In this document: piece by piece, positions 10,714 to 23,234 of the stretch
Position numbering within the stretch: the stretch's first letter is position 1
Layout of the letters: every line of letters starts with the position of its first letter
Assembly (NCBI GenBank): GCA_014773175.1
Contig: VXCM01000285.1
Location: 372,001-436,000 of the forward strand
DNA length: 64,000 bases
Reading direction: 5' to 3'
Origin: Lucifuga dentata
Taxonomy: Eukaryota; Chordata; Actinopteri; Ophidiiformes; Bythitidae
The notes under the pieces: generated by a model
Database searches by the model: none
Seen by the model: the letters and a program-made list of their open reading frames with translations, nothing else
What the model was told of the DNA's origin: nothing
Translations under genes and position numbers: made by a program

Positions 10714-13700
10714 TCAGTGAGCCTTTGTCTTGGGTTGGGTGACTCTGCGGACCATGGTGTAGAGGACGCCAAAGTTCTGTAAAATGAGCCAAAGGTAAAG
10801 TAATGTGACTGAACATGTGCACACTGCTGAAGGAGTGAAGCACCCACTGAATTCTCCTCACGTGGGCGTTCCAAAAATACTGCGACTTACCTGAATAGCC
10901 AGATACATCATCCCCAAGTAGGCTGCAATGCAGACAGCCAGCAGCAGGTCAAAAATAGCAGGCTTCACTCTGAGACAGACAAAGAGGTGGGTAAGTGAGT
11001 GGGTGGGATGCAAAAAATGAGAGAAATGGATGAGTCAAACAAAACAAGAGAGCTTCAAGACTTCAGAGCCAAAGTGGTGTTTAAATCAGTGTAAACAATG
11101 TGGAAGTAGAGGTCTTAATGGGTCCGACATTTTGGACTTAATCCGAAATGAACTTCTGGAAAACCTACCCGTATGATGTGCATAAATTAATATTAAAAAA
11201 AAAAAGAAAGAGACCCGTCCCAAAAGGAAGCCATGGACAGTTGGAACCGGTACTAAACAGCCAGAGGATAATCAGATCCACTCGACTGTAAGACATATTT
11301 GACATGCAGATGCAAAACCCACAGTATAACCCAGACCTGATGAGACTGAATATAATTTGGACTCCTGGGATGAGAGAAGAATCTGAGAGGACAGATTCAT
11401 GATGTCCTTACCTGTAAGCATTCATAGTCTGCTTCAGCTGGTCATAGAATACAAACTCGGGATCCCTGAGGAGCAGAAAGTGAACGTCATCGCTCACATC
11501 ATGAGGAGATATCAGCACCGTATGGTCTGTCATTACTAAAACAGTACTAGAAAGATTAATTACCACCTAAAATTTAATTTAATACACTTGGGGTATTTTA
11601 ACATTGAAAGTTTGAAGTCATTAATTTTATGCCTGCATGAATCTGCTCGATAAGCAGAAAAATGGCCACAGACTGTGAAGTGTTTGGATCTGAAACTAAT
11701 GCAATCTTTAAATGAAAGTGTATCAAACTACAAATCAGCCTAAGTGTGTGAGTTGCTTTTATAACGCTGCCATGGCTATATTGGATGTGTGTTGTGAACG
11801 TGTAAACAGTAAAAAAAAAAAAAACNAAAAAAAAAAAAAAGCACAGGGGATACACCTTCTCAGATCCATTTTGAGCCATATTCATATGTGGAAATAAATT
11901 TGGCATGGGATCAACTTGTCAGCTTTCTTGTCATAAAATGTACACGCTTCTACTTTGTCCACATGAGTGATGAAGCAGCAATCACACATGCCCAAGCCGC
12001 AACATTTGCTCTGTAGCTTGTATAATTATTTGCGTCCATTTGCAGATTTTTGTTTACCACCTTCTTGGAAACTAAACCCTCATTTTGTGCACGTGGGAAG
12101 TTTTAGTTGTAAACCATGTAAACACAAGAGACGAGTCAATAAAAGAAATTGAATACAGGGGTCAAGACTTGTAGTGTAGATGCAGTATAAAAGACATTTT
12201 GGCCTGTTTGTTTAAAGCTGGCGTATGAAGAGTTTGAGTACTAAATGCAATTCATGCTTTCACATAAACCCTGATGTCACTTTGATGAAAATTTTCAACA
12301 AAAAAATCTCAAATAAAAGTGCAGCAGACTCATTTTGTAGCATGAGGTAACATTCAGAAAATCAGAGGATGAATAGTTGTTATAACCATTTTGCCTTATT
12401 TCTGTGCACATTAACGCCGCACCTCGCCGTTTTGCGTTTTTACCTCTTGTCAGCTTTGACGTAGTGCCTCTTGACATCTTTGAGGTACCGTGCTAGGTGA
12501 TACTCCAGCGTGGACACCACGTTGCTGTCTTTGTCCACAAGCTGGGCGGCTCGGGGCTGCGCCGTNACTCCAGCGTGGACACCACGTTGCTGTCTTTGTC
12601 CACAAGCTGGGCGGCTCGGGGCTGCGCCGTGAGCCAGTCCACTACCGCTGACAGCTGCTCTTCCTGAACCTGCTGATACGACGGCAGATACGCACGTTAC
12701 AACATATATGAGCAGTGCTACAGCTCACCGTTAGCCAGGTATGTGAGTTTAGCGACTTGCCATTTGTTCAGTGAAGATCTGCAAGTCTCCCGGGGTACCC
12801 TGTGCAGCAAAACAATGATACAAACTGTCAGCTCACTGGATTAAACATAACAGCTAGTGCATCAATCAAGACGTACAACTGGTACTTATTTTCTCCATCT
12901 GTGCGAGTACCTTCTCGGTGAGGTTGTAAATGACCCTTGCCAACGCCTCCGCTACCACTTTGGTGTTTCTGTTCAGCTTCTTCACATCCACGTGAGGCCT
13001 GCAGACACAAGCACAGCAGGTTTGCAGCCAGTTAGACCAAAAAAAAAAAAAAAATCTCCAAAACTGACTACAAACTGATTATAGAGCATCTATTTTTATG
13101 CAATAGGCTAAAAATTCACTTGGCAGGCTGAAATGCAGAAAGTTTAGCAGGAAAAAGAACAGTGAACACTCATCCAATCACCTAATATCCTAATATACTC
13201 CTACAGAACAGATAAATGGTTTATTGACAGATATACAGGGAGACAGATGCTGTAGGACAGGAGAGAGAAGAGAGAGGGAAGAGAGAGAAGGCAGGCTTAC
13301 TACCACAGTGGGGAGGCATCACATCTGAAAGCCCTGACATTCCAGACCAGACAAAAGTGGATAACTAAAGGCATGGATGATGTAAGCGATGTACTGGTAT
13401 GACACTCACATATTATCGGGGCCTCATGGAAGGTGTTATAGGGGATTTTGACATGATGTGACAAGGCACACTGGGTTCAGGAGAGATGGACAGGGATGGG
13501 GCTTTAACAACAACTGTTGCATGGATGACAATGATGCTACAACTACAACAGAAGCTTTTCTTTTTTTGGTGATTCAAAAACTTGCAGTAATGAACCCACC
13601 CAGCAGGGGGCTCTCCCGCTCCGTGGCGAGAGGAGGGGGACACTGACCGCACGTCCATGATGCTGAAGCGCTGCACCAGGCGGTGGGAGGGCAGGTGGGA

Positions 13701-16700
13701 CAAGGTGAAGGCTGGCAGCCGGCGGATCCCGAAGCGCTCGTGCTCCCAGGCCAGCATGTCGTCGGCCAGGTTGATTTTCTTGTGGACCATGGAGAACTTG
13801 ACCTCCGGGTACTGGCTCATGACCACCTGGGAGGAAATGAAACGGACAGGGGGAAAAAAAAAAAAAAAAAANAAAAAAAAAAAAAAAAATCATCTTCGGG
13901 TACCATCAAATGAAGAGTGTTTTCTGCTGGGTTGCACCGAGACTATGAGGACGGAAAACCAAGAACTCAGACTCAGCCTCAAACTTCTTACCATCTCCAG
14001 CTCTTTGAGCAGAGAGTGCTGAGGAGTTCCCTCTTTAGGAGGCTTGGACACATGGAGGTGCAGGGTGTCCCCGTTCCCCAGTGTGTCCAGACACAACACG
14101 AAGGCTACGTTATCCTGCAGCAGGCTGGAATCTAAGGAAGAGGGGGAGGAGCGAACAGAAGGGAGAAGATGACAAATACTGTATGATGAGAGGAGAGGAG
14201 GAATGAGGAAGCTTCAATACGCTGTTTTAATGTGGACAGAACCAAAAGTTGCATGCAGAGATAAAGAGAGGTGTAACAGTCACTTTATACAAACACACAC
14301 ACACCAGTGAGTACACCTTACAATACAACATAGTACAACATCGCCACCAAGCTGCAGCCTCAGAAATTACCACAAAGTTAAATCAACTCTGACATACATT
14401 CAAAAATGGCTGAAGATCTTAAGCTTCACAAAGGCAAAATTTATTAAGTTCCCTTGTTGGACAAATGTAATATATTTTACTGTTCTTTTTTCAAGCTTTA
14501 GGATAAAATTTATAAATTTTATTTGCACTTCAGATCATGCTGGATAAACCAAAATGAAATATCACATGTCTGGTCTATGATCTTTCAGTAAATGGTACCT
14601 GTGTGATCCAGATTATCCTCCAGCCAGCGTTTGGTACCCTGGTAGTTAAACTTCCCTCCTCCAGATACAAAGAACAGCAAGTTGTACCTAAACAAATCAT
14701 TCACAGGCAAGTCAATTCTGCAATCATCAAATGTGAACGCATGACTACAACCTGATGTAGAGGGAGGACATGCGGTATTAGGACACATAAGACAAGGATA
14801 TTGAATAAGTTTGTGCAATAAAACATGTCTATATCATATTAAAAATATAGATAAATCAAGTCAGCAGCAGATTTTATTGTGCTATTACAGTAAAGCTCAT
14901 TACTCCTTTAGTAACCAAGTAACCATTTTCAAAGAGGAAATTCCTTCTACTGAGCTACTATAAGTAGATTTCATAAAAATAATGTGCTGGAATCATATTA
15001 TTGATCACTTCAAGATGGTGACTAATACCTCATAATATTTCATCAAGATACACAGTATAGGTTTAGCATGAATGTGTACAATACAGCAAATGACTTGGGG
15101 GTACTTTCTTTTTACTCCAGTAAAAATGTTTAAAGACAGTTTTCAGTGCTATTTGAGTTTTATAAGAGGACGAAAATGATCCAAAAACAATCAAAACATG
15201 AGTGTGAGTGTGTGTGTGTGCTGCTTACCCAGCATGTGTCCTCTTGTAAGTGTACAGTCTAGAGAAGAGACGAGCCAGTTCCAGCAACATGGATACTCCA
15301 CTGCCGTTTGAGTCTGCTCCATATGACAGCCACTGGAAGGACACACATGAACACAAAATAGGACAAGTTGTGCTACTGCCTTACATTCTCATTCTCAGCA
15401 ATTACTGTTTAAACACAAATCAGCAGCTACAAACTATTTTAAAATGTAAGAAGTAAGAAGCAGTTTACATACTGGAGCCACACCAAAGGAGTCATAGTGA
15501 GCCACGAGGACAATAGTGGGCAGGTCCTCTCCTCCAACTCCAGCCAGACGACCCTGATGAGCAGCAAAATCCTCATTACGCGAGTTACAGATACCACAAT
15601 AAAACAAAGTAGGAAGGAATGGATGAACTAAACCAGCAGCTGTGTGCAGGCAGCCTGACTGTGCGCTGCTGTAGTGGATTACAGTCATTACATTATTGTG
15701 AAACACACCATCAGTCTATTTTCCAGCCCGGTAAACTGCATTTACAAAGCTGGAAAAGCTTTCAATGACTGACTCCTCTCTTAGTTGTGACTTACAATAA
15801 AATGCTAGCAAAGTTCTTGTGTTTCAACCAGCTGATTCAGATGCGTTCAATAGACGACGGCTCGGTTTCTCACCTCCAGACTGGTGATGGCCCAGTCACT
15901 GACGGCTTTGCTCTGAGTCCCACTGGTGACCATCTGGAAGCCATTGGCTGTGGCTGTATGCACCAGCACTACAGAGAACATTAACACACACAAACAGATT
16001 GACTGATATTCATGTCACACGCAGCACACATGTCCTATCTTCCTGCCCGTCTGAAGACACAATGTGAAATGTGCAGTGCTTGTTTACTCTGCATGCACAA
16101 TACAGTGCAGCCATCCACAAGTCAATTCGAGAAGGAATGAGTCTCTACCTTCGGCTGCTGATAAAGACCCCTGAGAGGAGGAGGAGGTCTGTGTTTGGGA
16201 GTAGATGGACAGCAGCTCATCGTCCTCCATGGCAAAATAGACAGGGACGATGGTCTCGGTGGCCAGCATCTCCGGCTCCAGCTCCATGAACTGCTACACA
16301 AGACCGGCACGGAAGAACAGCGTGTTTGTTAAACTAACACACGTGCTTCCATTTGTTAGAGGGAGATGCTGATGGAATACAATGGAGGAAGAAATCTGAT
16401 GTAACTGCTGTGAAAATACTGGCTCTTCTGCTGCATTACTCAAATCTCTTGGCAATGGCACAATTGTATGCAGCAAGCAAGTCAAAGCATACTTTTCATA
16501 TTTGCCTTCTTTACCCTTGCAAGCCTGGTTTTGCCCACTTATGATTTAAATGGAATGCAAGTAATAAGGAGTGTCACTTGCATATCATTTGCAATGGCAA
16601 CCAGGAGACATCCTACAATACAGTTATAATACATTATATGTAATGCAATCTGAATTAAATAACTAAATCTTCAAAGCACTCACAAAAATGTTAAAGCAGT

Positions 16701-18376
16701 TACATAACTAATGAGTAACTCTTCAAATGCCTGCTACTTCTGCTTTCCAGGAACAGTGTTCATCCCACTCACAATGGAAATTTTAATTACTTGCCACGTG
16801 TGCAGTGTGTTGCAATGAAATCAAACTCAGTTCCTAAGGGCCAAATGCAAGGCTGTAAATGCAAGGTTTTGTCCCAGATATCCCCTAAACTCTTCCCCTT
16901 GTTCTGGAGGTGCAAAAATAGAGCTACAAGGAGGGTGATTCAATACATCCAATACTGAAAGACACCCTGCTGAGTGGGTAGCCATACCTTGTAGCCAGTG
17001 GTGCAAAATATGATGGTGAAATGTCTTTAAGACAGGGAGGCTAAATATTCACATCCTGCAGCAAAATTTTGTGTTAGGGCATGTATAGACAATCAGAGAA
17101 AGAAAGCTAGTGGGCTACAGAGGGAAAGAAATGGGACACAGCACAATACTCAGGCACCATCACATGTGATACCTGCACTATGTCCTGGGGCATCGCAGAC
17201 ATGTTCTTGGGCAACATGATGACCACAGCCCCCGCTGACTGACGCAGAGCTTTTTGGTACTTGTCATAAGAGAAGTCTGCCAGCCGCATGATAACACAGC
17301 GACGACTGAGTACCTCTGCTTCCACAGTACGAGCCTCAGTGTTTAAGATGGCATTCCTGGTACCTGAGGATGATGACACACACACACACACACACAAGTT
17401 CAATCAGCTCAAATTATTAGTGGCCTCTTCTTTAGAGTGACCCCCACATATAATGTAGCCTAGCATGCAAGTACAACATGTACCCATCTAGTGATTAGAA
17501 TATTAGAGCTGTACATGAAAATTGAGAGTTGAACCTATTAATTAAATCAAACTGTACATACCAATGCTTAGACTAAAGTAAACTAAAGAATGGCTCCTTT
17601 CATTGTCATCGAAGATGTGCTGCAGACTGAAAAATGTCCTCTTAGTGACTGAATAATAGACAGAAACCTATTTAGGTCGTCTTCGTTTATACATTGACAA
17701 CTTGGATTCTAAAGTTGCACCTTCAGTTAACCCACTGTTAAAGTGTGCCCCTTTATACAGCCCACAATCGATTTCATCATAGTCCAGACCTGTCAGATAC
17801 ACAGGAATGGAATCATATTTTGGCTGCCAGCATTTTATTCGTAACTAGATTTAACTGAACGTTTTTGTTTTTTTTTAACAATGGAAGTTTAAAAATTAAT
17901 AAGGTGGGAAAGGATTATGACGGGGACACAATTTAGCATGACACTTGTTTGGTCCTTACTGACCAAGCTAAGCTAGTGTAGCCACATTAGTGCAGTGCTA
18001 CATCAACATAGCATGCAGCTAGCTAGCAGTACTACCGTGGTGTTTTTTATGCTAATGCTAAATGACAGGTAGCTCCAAACGACATCATGGGGCTAAACGA
18101 AATTGTACACTTAATTAGCATGTTGGGAACGATTATAGTGTTCTTTAAGCTAATGCAGTAATCCTGACTTTACTCTTAAATGACGGAAACAGCGGACCTA
18201 CCATAGGGCTGACCCTGCAGGTCGTACTGCTGCATGCGGTAAACGGTGAACTCATGTGCCGCTTCGGCCGGCAGCGGTGACACCAAAATCAGCACCGCGG
18301 GGATAAACACAATGAAAGTCAGGGGAAAGGAAGATTTAAACATGTTATCGAAAACTTCACTAGCCTCCTCGAACAT
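10714..18376 (-). CDS. ncln: Nicalin, complete 15-exon gene
   Basis: Nicalin is an ER membrane protein. With NOMO and TMEM147 it forms the BOS complex of the multipass translocon, and in zebrafish it is reported to restrain Nodal signalling. The coding exons in order are 18376-18202, 17363-17173, 16293-16149, 15968-15874, 15553-15473, 15332-15229, 14687-14599, 14131-13992, 13826-13648, 12998-12911, 12799-12761, 12672-12444, 11465-11412, 10969-10891 and 10776-10714. Apart from a 65-base assembly insertion in exon 12 they give 561 residues plus stop; human nicalin has 563. The start [12 protein letters not shown] matches the human MLEEAGEVLENM, so the upstream in-frame ATG with its Tyr run is not used. 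Residues about 20-37 form a signal or anchor helix. The aminopeptidase-like (M28-type) fold holds [21 protein letters not shown] and the GADSNGSG loop; the family is considered catalytically inactive. A second helix lies near the C-terminus ([20 protein letters not shown]). The end is KTKAH. Confidence 0.97.
12502..12630. repeat. Exact 64-bp duplication around N inside ncln exon 12 (assembly artefact)
   Basis: Positions 12502-12565 and 12567-12630 are identical with an N at 12566. The extra 65 bases break the reading frame of exon 12. Removing one copy and the N leaves a 164-nt exon whose phase (54 codons plus 2 nt) fits both neighbours exactly and gives uninterrupted nicalin sequence. The break is therefore technical. 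Confidence 0.95.
12673..12760 (-). other. ncln: GC-AG intron of ncln (between exons 11 and 12)
   Basis: On the minus strand exon 11 ends in the Met codon ATG, followed by GCAAGT, the typical form of a GC 5' splice site. The 88-nt intron ends TATCAG, and exon 12 continues CAGGTTCAGGAA (QVQE). The joined peptide EQM-QVQEEQL matches human EQM-QIQQEQL, so this placement is well supported. The nearest GT (GTCGCT, five bases further on) would add residues and shift the frame. Confidence 0.85.
13600..13614 (+). promoter_or_regulatory. CTCF-like motif in ncln intron 9
   Basis: CCAGCAGGGGGCTCT differs from the CTCF core CCAGCAGGGGGCGCT at one base. It lies about 35 bp beyond the donor of exon 9. Motif only; binding is inferred. 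Confidence 0.4.
13850..13890. repeat. Poly-A run with N
   Basis: This is an A run interrupted by an N at 13872, next to the acceptor side of ncln exon 9 on the minus strand. It is a simple repeat with an assembly gap. Confidence 0.85.
14688..15228 (-). other. ncln: ncln intron 6
   Basis: This is a 541-nt AT-rich intron with a donor at GGGTAAGC and an acceptor at TTTAG. No other feature was seen. Confidence 0.7.
16294..17172 (-). other. ncln: ncln intron 2
   Basis: This intron is about 880 nt long and runs from the donor after exon 2 to the acceptor TGTAG of exon 3. No further gene or repeat was recognised. Confidence 0.7.
17364..18201 (-). other. ncln: ncln intron 1
   Basis: The first ncln intron is 838 nt long. 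The acceptor side begins with a (CA)n run at 17379-17396 on plus. No other feature was identified. Confidence 0.7.
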
Positions 18377-18520
18377 TGCGGCAGTTGTATTAAGCACACA
18401 GCAAAAATAATAATAATAATAATAATAATAATTTTTTTTAGCTGTCACCGCTCGTAGGAACTGACAGCCGGTCCAGTTTAGCTAGCTAGCCACCAGACGC
18501 CTACCGAGCATCTGATCAAT
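18377..18520 (-). promoter_or_regulatory. ncln: ncln 5' UTR / promoter region
   Basis: This is the sequence just upstream of the nicalin ATG. It carries an (AAT)n microsatellite at 18406-18432, and beyond it a GC-richer stretch with a GCTAGCTAGC repeat at about 18480. No TATA box is placed where it would be expected. The transcription start cannot be fixed from sequence alone. Confidence 0.4.
18406..18432. repeat. (AAT)n microsatellite in the ncln leader
   Basis: This trinucleotide repeat lies 30-56 bp upstream of the nicalin start codon. Read on the minus strand in frame it would give a run of Tyr residues, which is not part of the conserved protein. Confidence 0.85.
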
Positions 18521-18751
18521 CATTTTTGATCAGGCAAGTAGCTGGACAGCTATATTCTCTTAGACAATAACACTGCGGCTATTATTAATTAAATCACTTG
18601 AAAATATTCTGAAATATAACGTGTACTGCGAAATCTCTCTTATTGATTTTATTAATTGAAAGTGGAGTTAAATTTTAACAAAATTGAATCACTGGTCCTT
18701 CGGGGATCTTTTAAGACGACTATTGTTGCTAGGATACGTTGTGTTTAGGGA

Positions 18752-18765
18752 CAGCAGGTGGCGCT
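18752..18765 (+). promoter_or_regulatory. CTCF-like motif upstream of ncln
   Basis: CAGCAGGTGGCGCT is close to the CTCF core consensus. It lies about 375 bp upstream of the ncln start codon and has the same orientation as the motifs at 13600 and 57891. The flanks form a short dyad (ACAGC...GCTGT). Confidence 0.45.
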
Positions 18766-18779
18766 GTACACCAAGAGAC

Positions 18780-19214
18780 GCAGTCAAGATATTTGCTGCA
18801 GTGAACACGAAAAGGTCAGATTCAGTCTTTTGGAACTGAAACTGCTCTGGATTTATAATTGTGTGTTTGTAGTATCTAAAGCGTTCTGAGAGAGTTTAAA
18901 GTTAAATACAGTAGAGGTTTGTTCATTAAAAATCTTTGTCTTATTGTTGGAGCATTTATGTGTACAGTAAAATACTGTGTTTTGTGACTATCAGTTTAAA
19001 GATTTGAATTAAAGCCTGACGCCTGATTGTGGCACCAAGGGAAACGGTTTGAAAGCTTATAAATAAGCTGGTTGTTTAAAAAAAAAAAAAAAAAANTTAA
19101 AAAAAAAAAAAAAAAGATATATGAGCACATGGATGGAGGTAATAATAATCCTTTTTTAAATACACCAACCACAAATTACCTGAATAAAAGCAATATGAGT
19201 AACCTAAGAATTTA

Positions 19215-19263
<49 letters not shown>

Positions 19264-22090
19264 GGGGCTACTCTGCTAAGTGGGAGATTAATGTTGATAT
19301 GATGTCCTGCCATCCCACTTAATGGACCTTGGCGTCATTATTTCCTGCTGTACGACTAATCCATGCCCAGGTTGGTGAGCGGGCAAGCAGCAATCAAAGC
19401 ATAAAAACAATTTAGTGTAGACATACAACTCATGGTAATGATTTCACATTATAGGGGAATTATCATTTGGAAATGTACTTTGATGACCCAGTGTCTTGTC
19501 AAAGCAAAAAGATAATGCTCAACACATGCAATAACACAAGAACAAATGAACAGTTGTTTAGAGGAAATAATAATGCTATTGTTTGGATAATGTTTGAGTG
19601 ACAGTTAATAGAATGAACAGCCATGTCACATAAATCAAATTCCTCCTTAACAGTAACATCCTGTTATTACAAGATCATCTAAATGGCTCAGCAAAGACAT
19701 GGTCGCCATTTTATTTGATATAGGCTGGTTCAAAAATATTTTTTGAAAAATGTATAAATATGACTGTTCATGTGACTCAGTAACAATCAAATGCATACAC
19801 AGACAAACATGCACACACACACACACACGCACTCAGACACAATGCATGGGCTGTTCAGTGTCCTCATTTCTTTCCACTGATCCTGGGAATGTCCTGAATC
19901 AGAGCAGCCTTTGCTCCCGACCCCCAGCCACAGAAAAACACTCTCTGTGTGACCACACAAAAGATGCAGTCACTGTGTGTGTGTGGGTAAATACTACGGA
20001 TTAACGAGAGATTAGCTACCTAGCATTAAGTAAGCAATTTTTGTGCAGCATGCCTGTAAGTACCCCCATCCTTTTCATTGCTTTCTTCCCATTCTCAGAG
20101 GATGCTGTAATTTTCTCACCACACTGGCAGGTTGCTAAACCACTGACCACACCAAAGTACTTAAACCGCTCAAAGACATGGTCAGAACCATGGAATACCA
20201 AAGATATACTGTAACACAGAGTGCTTTCCGAACTGTGGATTAGGGGTTGGCCTGGGAGTCCTGCTGAACTCTCCACACAGACACTACTATGAGCACACAA
20301 TGGTGGTCTTTCTCACCAAGACCTATTTAGCAGGTCTTCTGGGTAGTTCTTTCCATAAGACACCTCCTGAAAGCCACCACCTATAATCCCCTTGTTAACC
20401 AGCAGAAGCTAGGAAAACAAAAATGTGATGGTTACACCACAAGGCGCTGTTTGATGGATGGAGAATGAGTGTGAGGGTGAATAACAGGACACAGTGGTCA
20501 GAGGGAATATGTTGTTAGCCTGAATTTTCTTAATATTCCAATTAAAGCATCCCTTAAATAGCTTCAAAGTAAATTCAAAGCTTCAAAAACTCAATTTCAC
20601 ATTAACATCACACAATATAAACTCACGGTTTTTGTGGCTGCACCATTACATCACAAGATAGATTGTAGATGAGAAGGTAAACATTTGGCTCTTTACTGGA
20701 ATTTGAATTAAAGTTATGTGCTTTTGAAACATGTTTCATTGAATAGATGTAGTGCTGAAGGATCTGGTGTGTACACTGAGGTAGTGACTGCATCTCAGCA
20801 TCAAATATTATGATGCTTTCCTTTCCTCCCCTCTTGATTTATAACCATTAGTGCCCACAGGCCTAGTAGAGGTAATATTGCCCAGGCTTCTTTATGTACC
20901 AGGCAATTGATTTACCCATCATTTTCATTAAGGCCACTGGAAATAAGACACAGAAAAGGAAAGAACACAGTGTATGACAGCTGAGCAGCAGCAGTGAGAC
21001 TGGGAGCCTATTTGGTTGTGCGGGGCAACAGTCAGATAATGGATGACGAGGCCTCTTGGAGCCAGCTGTTCCATTAGGTTTTGTTAATGCGGTCAGAGGA
21101 GGTTGGCGTGGCTCATCCGCCTTCATATCCACTTTCAGAGCCGCTCACTCATTCTAGCCAATGGATTCGGCCCATCTCTCTGTCTGTTGCTCACTCCGTC
21201 TCCTTTCTAATATTCCACTGCTTCTCCGTCCTTTTCTATCCACCTCTCTTGTTTTCCTCACACCGTCTTTCTAATCCCCCCCTATTCCCATGATTCTTGG
21301 GAGGACTAAAGTTGATCCATCTTGAGTTGCTGTTTCAGATTTAGTTGGTGGTTTTGCTACAGTATCATCACATTGTCGTTGCTCAAGTGTAAAGGGTACA
21401 AATTGTCTCTGTGAGGGATTTGCAGTTGATTCTCACTTTAGCAATTTCTTTAAAAACTATGTGATTGCCTTTTTTTTTTTTTTTTTTTTNTTTTTTTTTT
21501 TTTTTTTTTAGATGCTTTTCAAGTATGTCACTGCAGTGTACGACGTATGTGTGGCAAAGTGGGAACCACAGGCTTGTGAAATGAAGAGTTGCATGTGTCA
21601 TGACCGAATTTCAGTACAGTGTGCTCTGTACATTTAGTGGGAGGAACACAGAGAAATTCATGAATGAAGACATGGGGTGANCAGCAGTTGTAATGATCTT
21701 CCGCTTCATGCTGGGAAAGTACTGTATGCATCATGACGGGAAAAGGTTCTTGTGTAATGTTTACCTTTGCCTCCCTGTCTTTCCATTTGTCTGTTATTTA
21801 AGGTCAGCATTCAGTTGTCACAGACTGCAAGTCGTCTATGTTTTTGTATTTTGTTAAAGGGAAATGGTCTGTGTTTGCCATCATATTGCAGGAAGACAGA
21901 CATGCCAGTAGAGGTGAGAAAGGAGAGAAAGATCATTACTGCAACATGTTTAGTTTTCCGCTGTGATATTCAGGACATTTGGACTATCTCAGTTATTAAA
22001 ACAGTCAAAGGTACCTGATAAAGATGTTACTTTGTGGCTGATAGAATCTTAAGAATGACTATGCTGACTGGATATGATGAAGGGTGAATA
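18780..22090. other. Intergenic, no supported gene
   Basis: This is AT-rich spacer upstream of ncln. It contains a poly-A gap at about 19079-19115, a (CT)n tract at 19218-19261, a (CA)n run near 19813-19828, a poly-T gap at about 21470-21510 and an isolated N at 21681. A weak open minus-strand stretch (20300-20016) has no recognisable domain. Confidence 0.6.
19218..19261. repeat. (CT)n microsatellite
   Basis: A pure CT dinucleotide run of about 44 bp. It is the first of a cluster of CT/GA tracts between 19 and 41 kb. Confidence 0.95.
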
Positions 22091-22094
22091 GTCA

Positions 22095-22326
22095 CAGTCA
22101 AGTCAAGCCAAATCAAGTTTCTTTGTGTAGCCCGATATTGCAAACAATGTTTCAAAGGGCTTTTCAGAACCACACATCAATAGGTCTCAACCCAGCCCAA
22201 GCTCTCTATGAAGACAAGCACAACTCCCTAAAAAGACCTTCTCATATAAGAGGATTAAAAAAAAAAAAAAAAAAAAAATGGAGAAACCTCAAAAGAGACA
22301 ATTCAGAGAAAGATTACTTCTCCTGA
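22095..22326 (-). mobile_element. Degenerate dispersed repeat, probable LINE 3' end
   Basis: It starts with imperfect TCAAG units, then reads TTTCTTTGTGTAGCCCGATA, and later has 'CAAAGGGCTTTTCAGAAC' and 'AACTCCCTAAAAAGAC'. This resembles a repeat common in teleosts whose TCAAG tail is followed by TTTATTTATATAGCCCAATA. By analogy the tail is the 3' end and the element lies on the minus strand. The family name is not certain. Confidence 0.5.
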
Positions 22327-22940
22327 GCAATAGAAGTTTGTACTTATATTGAGAAAGCAGTTTAACTGAAGGTTTACAAATTTATAAGAAATTTAGTACC
22401 AATTTCCAAAAAGGTATACTGTATAAAGAGTTTATCAGTTGTAATGAATGGTTAATATAGCATTTGTTAATGCTTTATCGATTGGAAATAAGCAGTAATG
22501 ATTTAGCTCTTTAATTCATTATGAAGACCACTCTAATAGACAGTTTGACCCCTTTACTTCTAGAAAAAACATTTACACATGCAGATTCGATTTCATGAAA
22601 GGATCTTTTCACAAACTGGCAACCCAAATATTTTTCTAATTAATGGCTTATTACTGATCCAAAAAGCACTGGTAAATGATTTCTTAACCATGTTTCCTCC
22701 ATCCCTCCAAAGTGAGAAAGTTTATAGTCTGAGCCGATGCCAGCAACCTTCCCCCCGTCATCCTGTCACACCCTTCTGCTTCATCCTTTTGCATCCCCAC
22801 CAGAGTGACCCTGATTTCTCCTAGACCGAGGAGGCCTTCATTCCTTGCCTGTGCCTTCCTGTCATGTTTTCATCTGCCCGGCTGGTGGATCACAATGGGT
22901 GCCTGTGCCTGCAAAGCCTGCTCTGACCTTCTCCCTCACC

Positions 22941-22943
<3 letters not shown>

Positions 22944-22983
<40 letters not shown>
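22944..22983. repeat. (CT)n microsatellite
   Basis: A CT run of about 40 bp in a C-rich context. Confidence 0.95.
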
Positions 22984-22986
<3 letters not shown>

Positions 22987-23192
22987 CCCTCCTTCCTAGC
23001 TGAGCGGGAAGCTGCCTCTCTGACAGCCTAATAAATACAAAAACAAATTGCAGCAGGTTAGAAGTATGCAGTGTGGGCTGGAGCTGTTAGCGTAATGAAC
23101 TTGGCTTCATGGAAATACAAGGCAATTAAACTCCCACGGTGCCTCCCTCTGGCTCAGACAGACAGACTGAGGAGGGGGTGTTGGAGAGACCC

Positions 23193-23194
<2 letters not shown>

Positions 23195-23233
<39 letters not shown>
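23195..23233. repeat. (GA)n microsatellite
   Basis: A GA run of about 39 bp, 210 bp downstream of an opposite-phase CT tract. The pair could form an imperfect long-range inverted repeat. Confidence 0.95.

Positions 23234-23234
<1 letters not shown>

Larger units (their letters stand above)
10777..13647 (-). other. ncln: ncln introns in the 3' half
   Basis: Apart from the small exons listed under ncln, this stretch is intron. Long parts without exons are 11466-12443, with an N-bearing poly-A at about 11810-11840, and 12999-13647, with a purine-rich GAGAGA stretch near 13260-13290. Nothing else was supported. Confidence 0.6.

Noticed and set aside
18374..18448. Extended N-terminus of nicalin starting at an upstream in-frame ATG with a Tyr run
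   Set aside because: The run is an (AAT)n microsatellite read in frame. The conserved nicalin start is [12 protein letters not shown] at 18376, like the human MLEEAGEVLENM.
20016..20300. Possible LINE-type coding fragment on the minus strand
   Set aside because: A motif like 'RFKYFGVV' is only weakly similar to reverse-transcriptase sequences and has no supporting neighbours.
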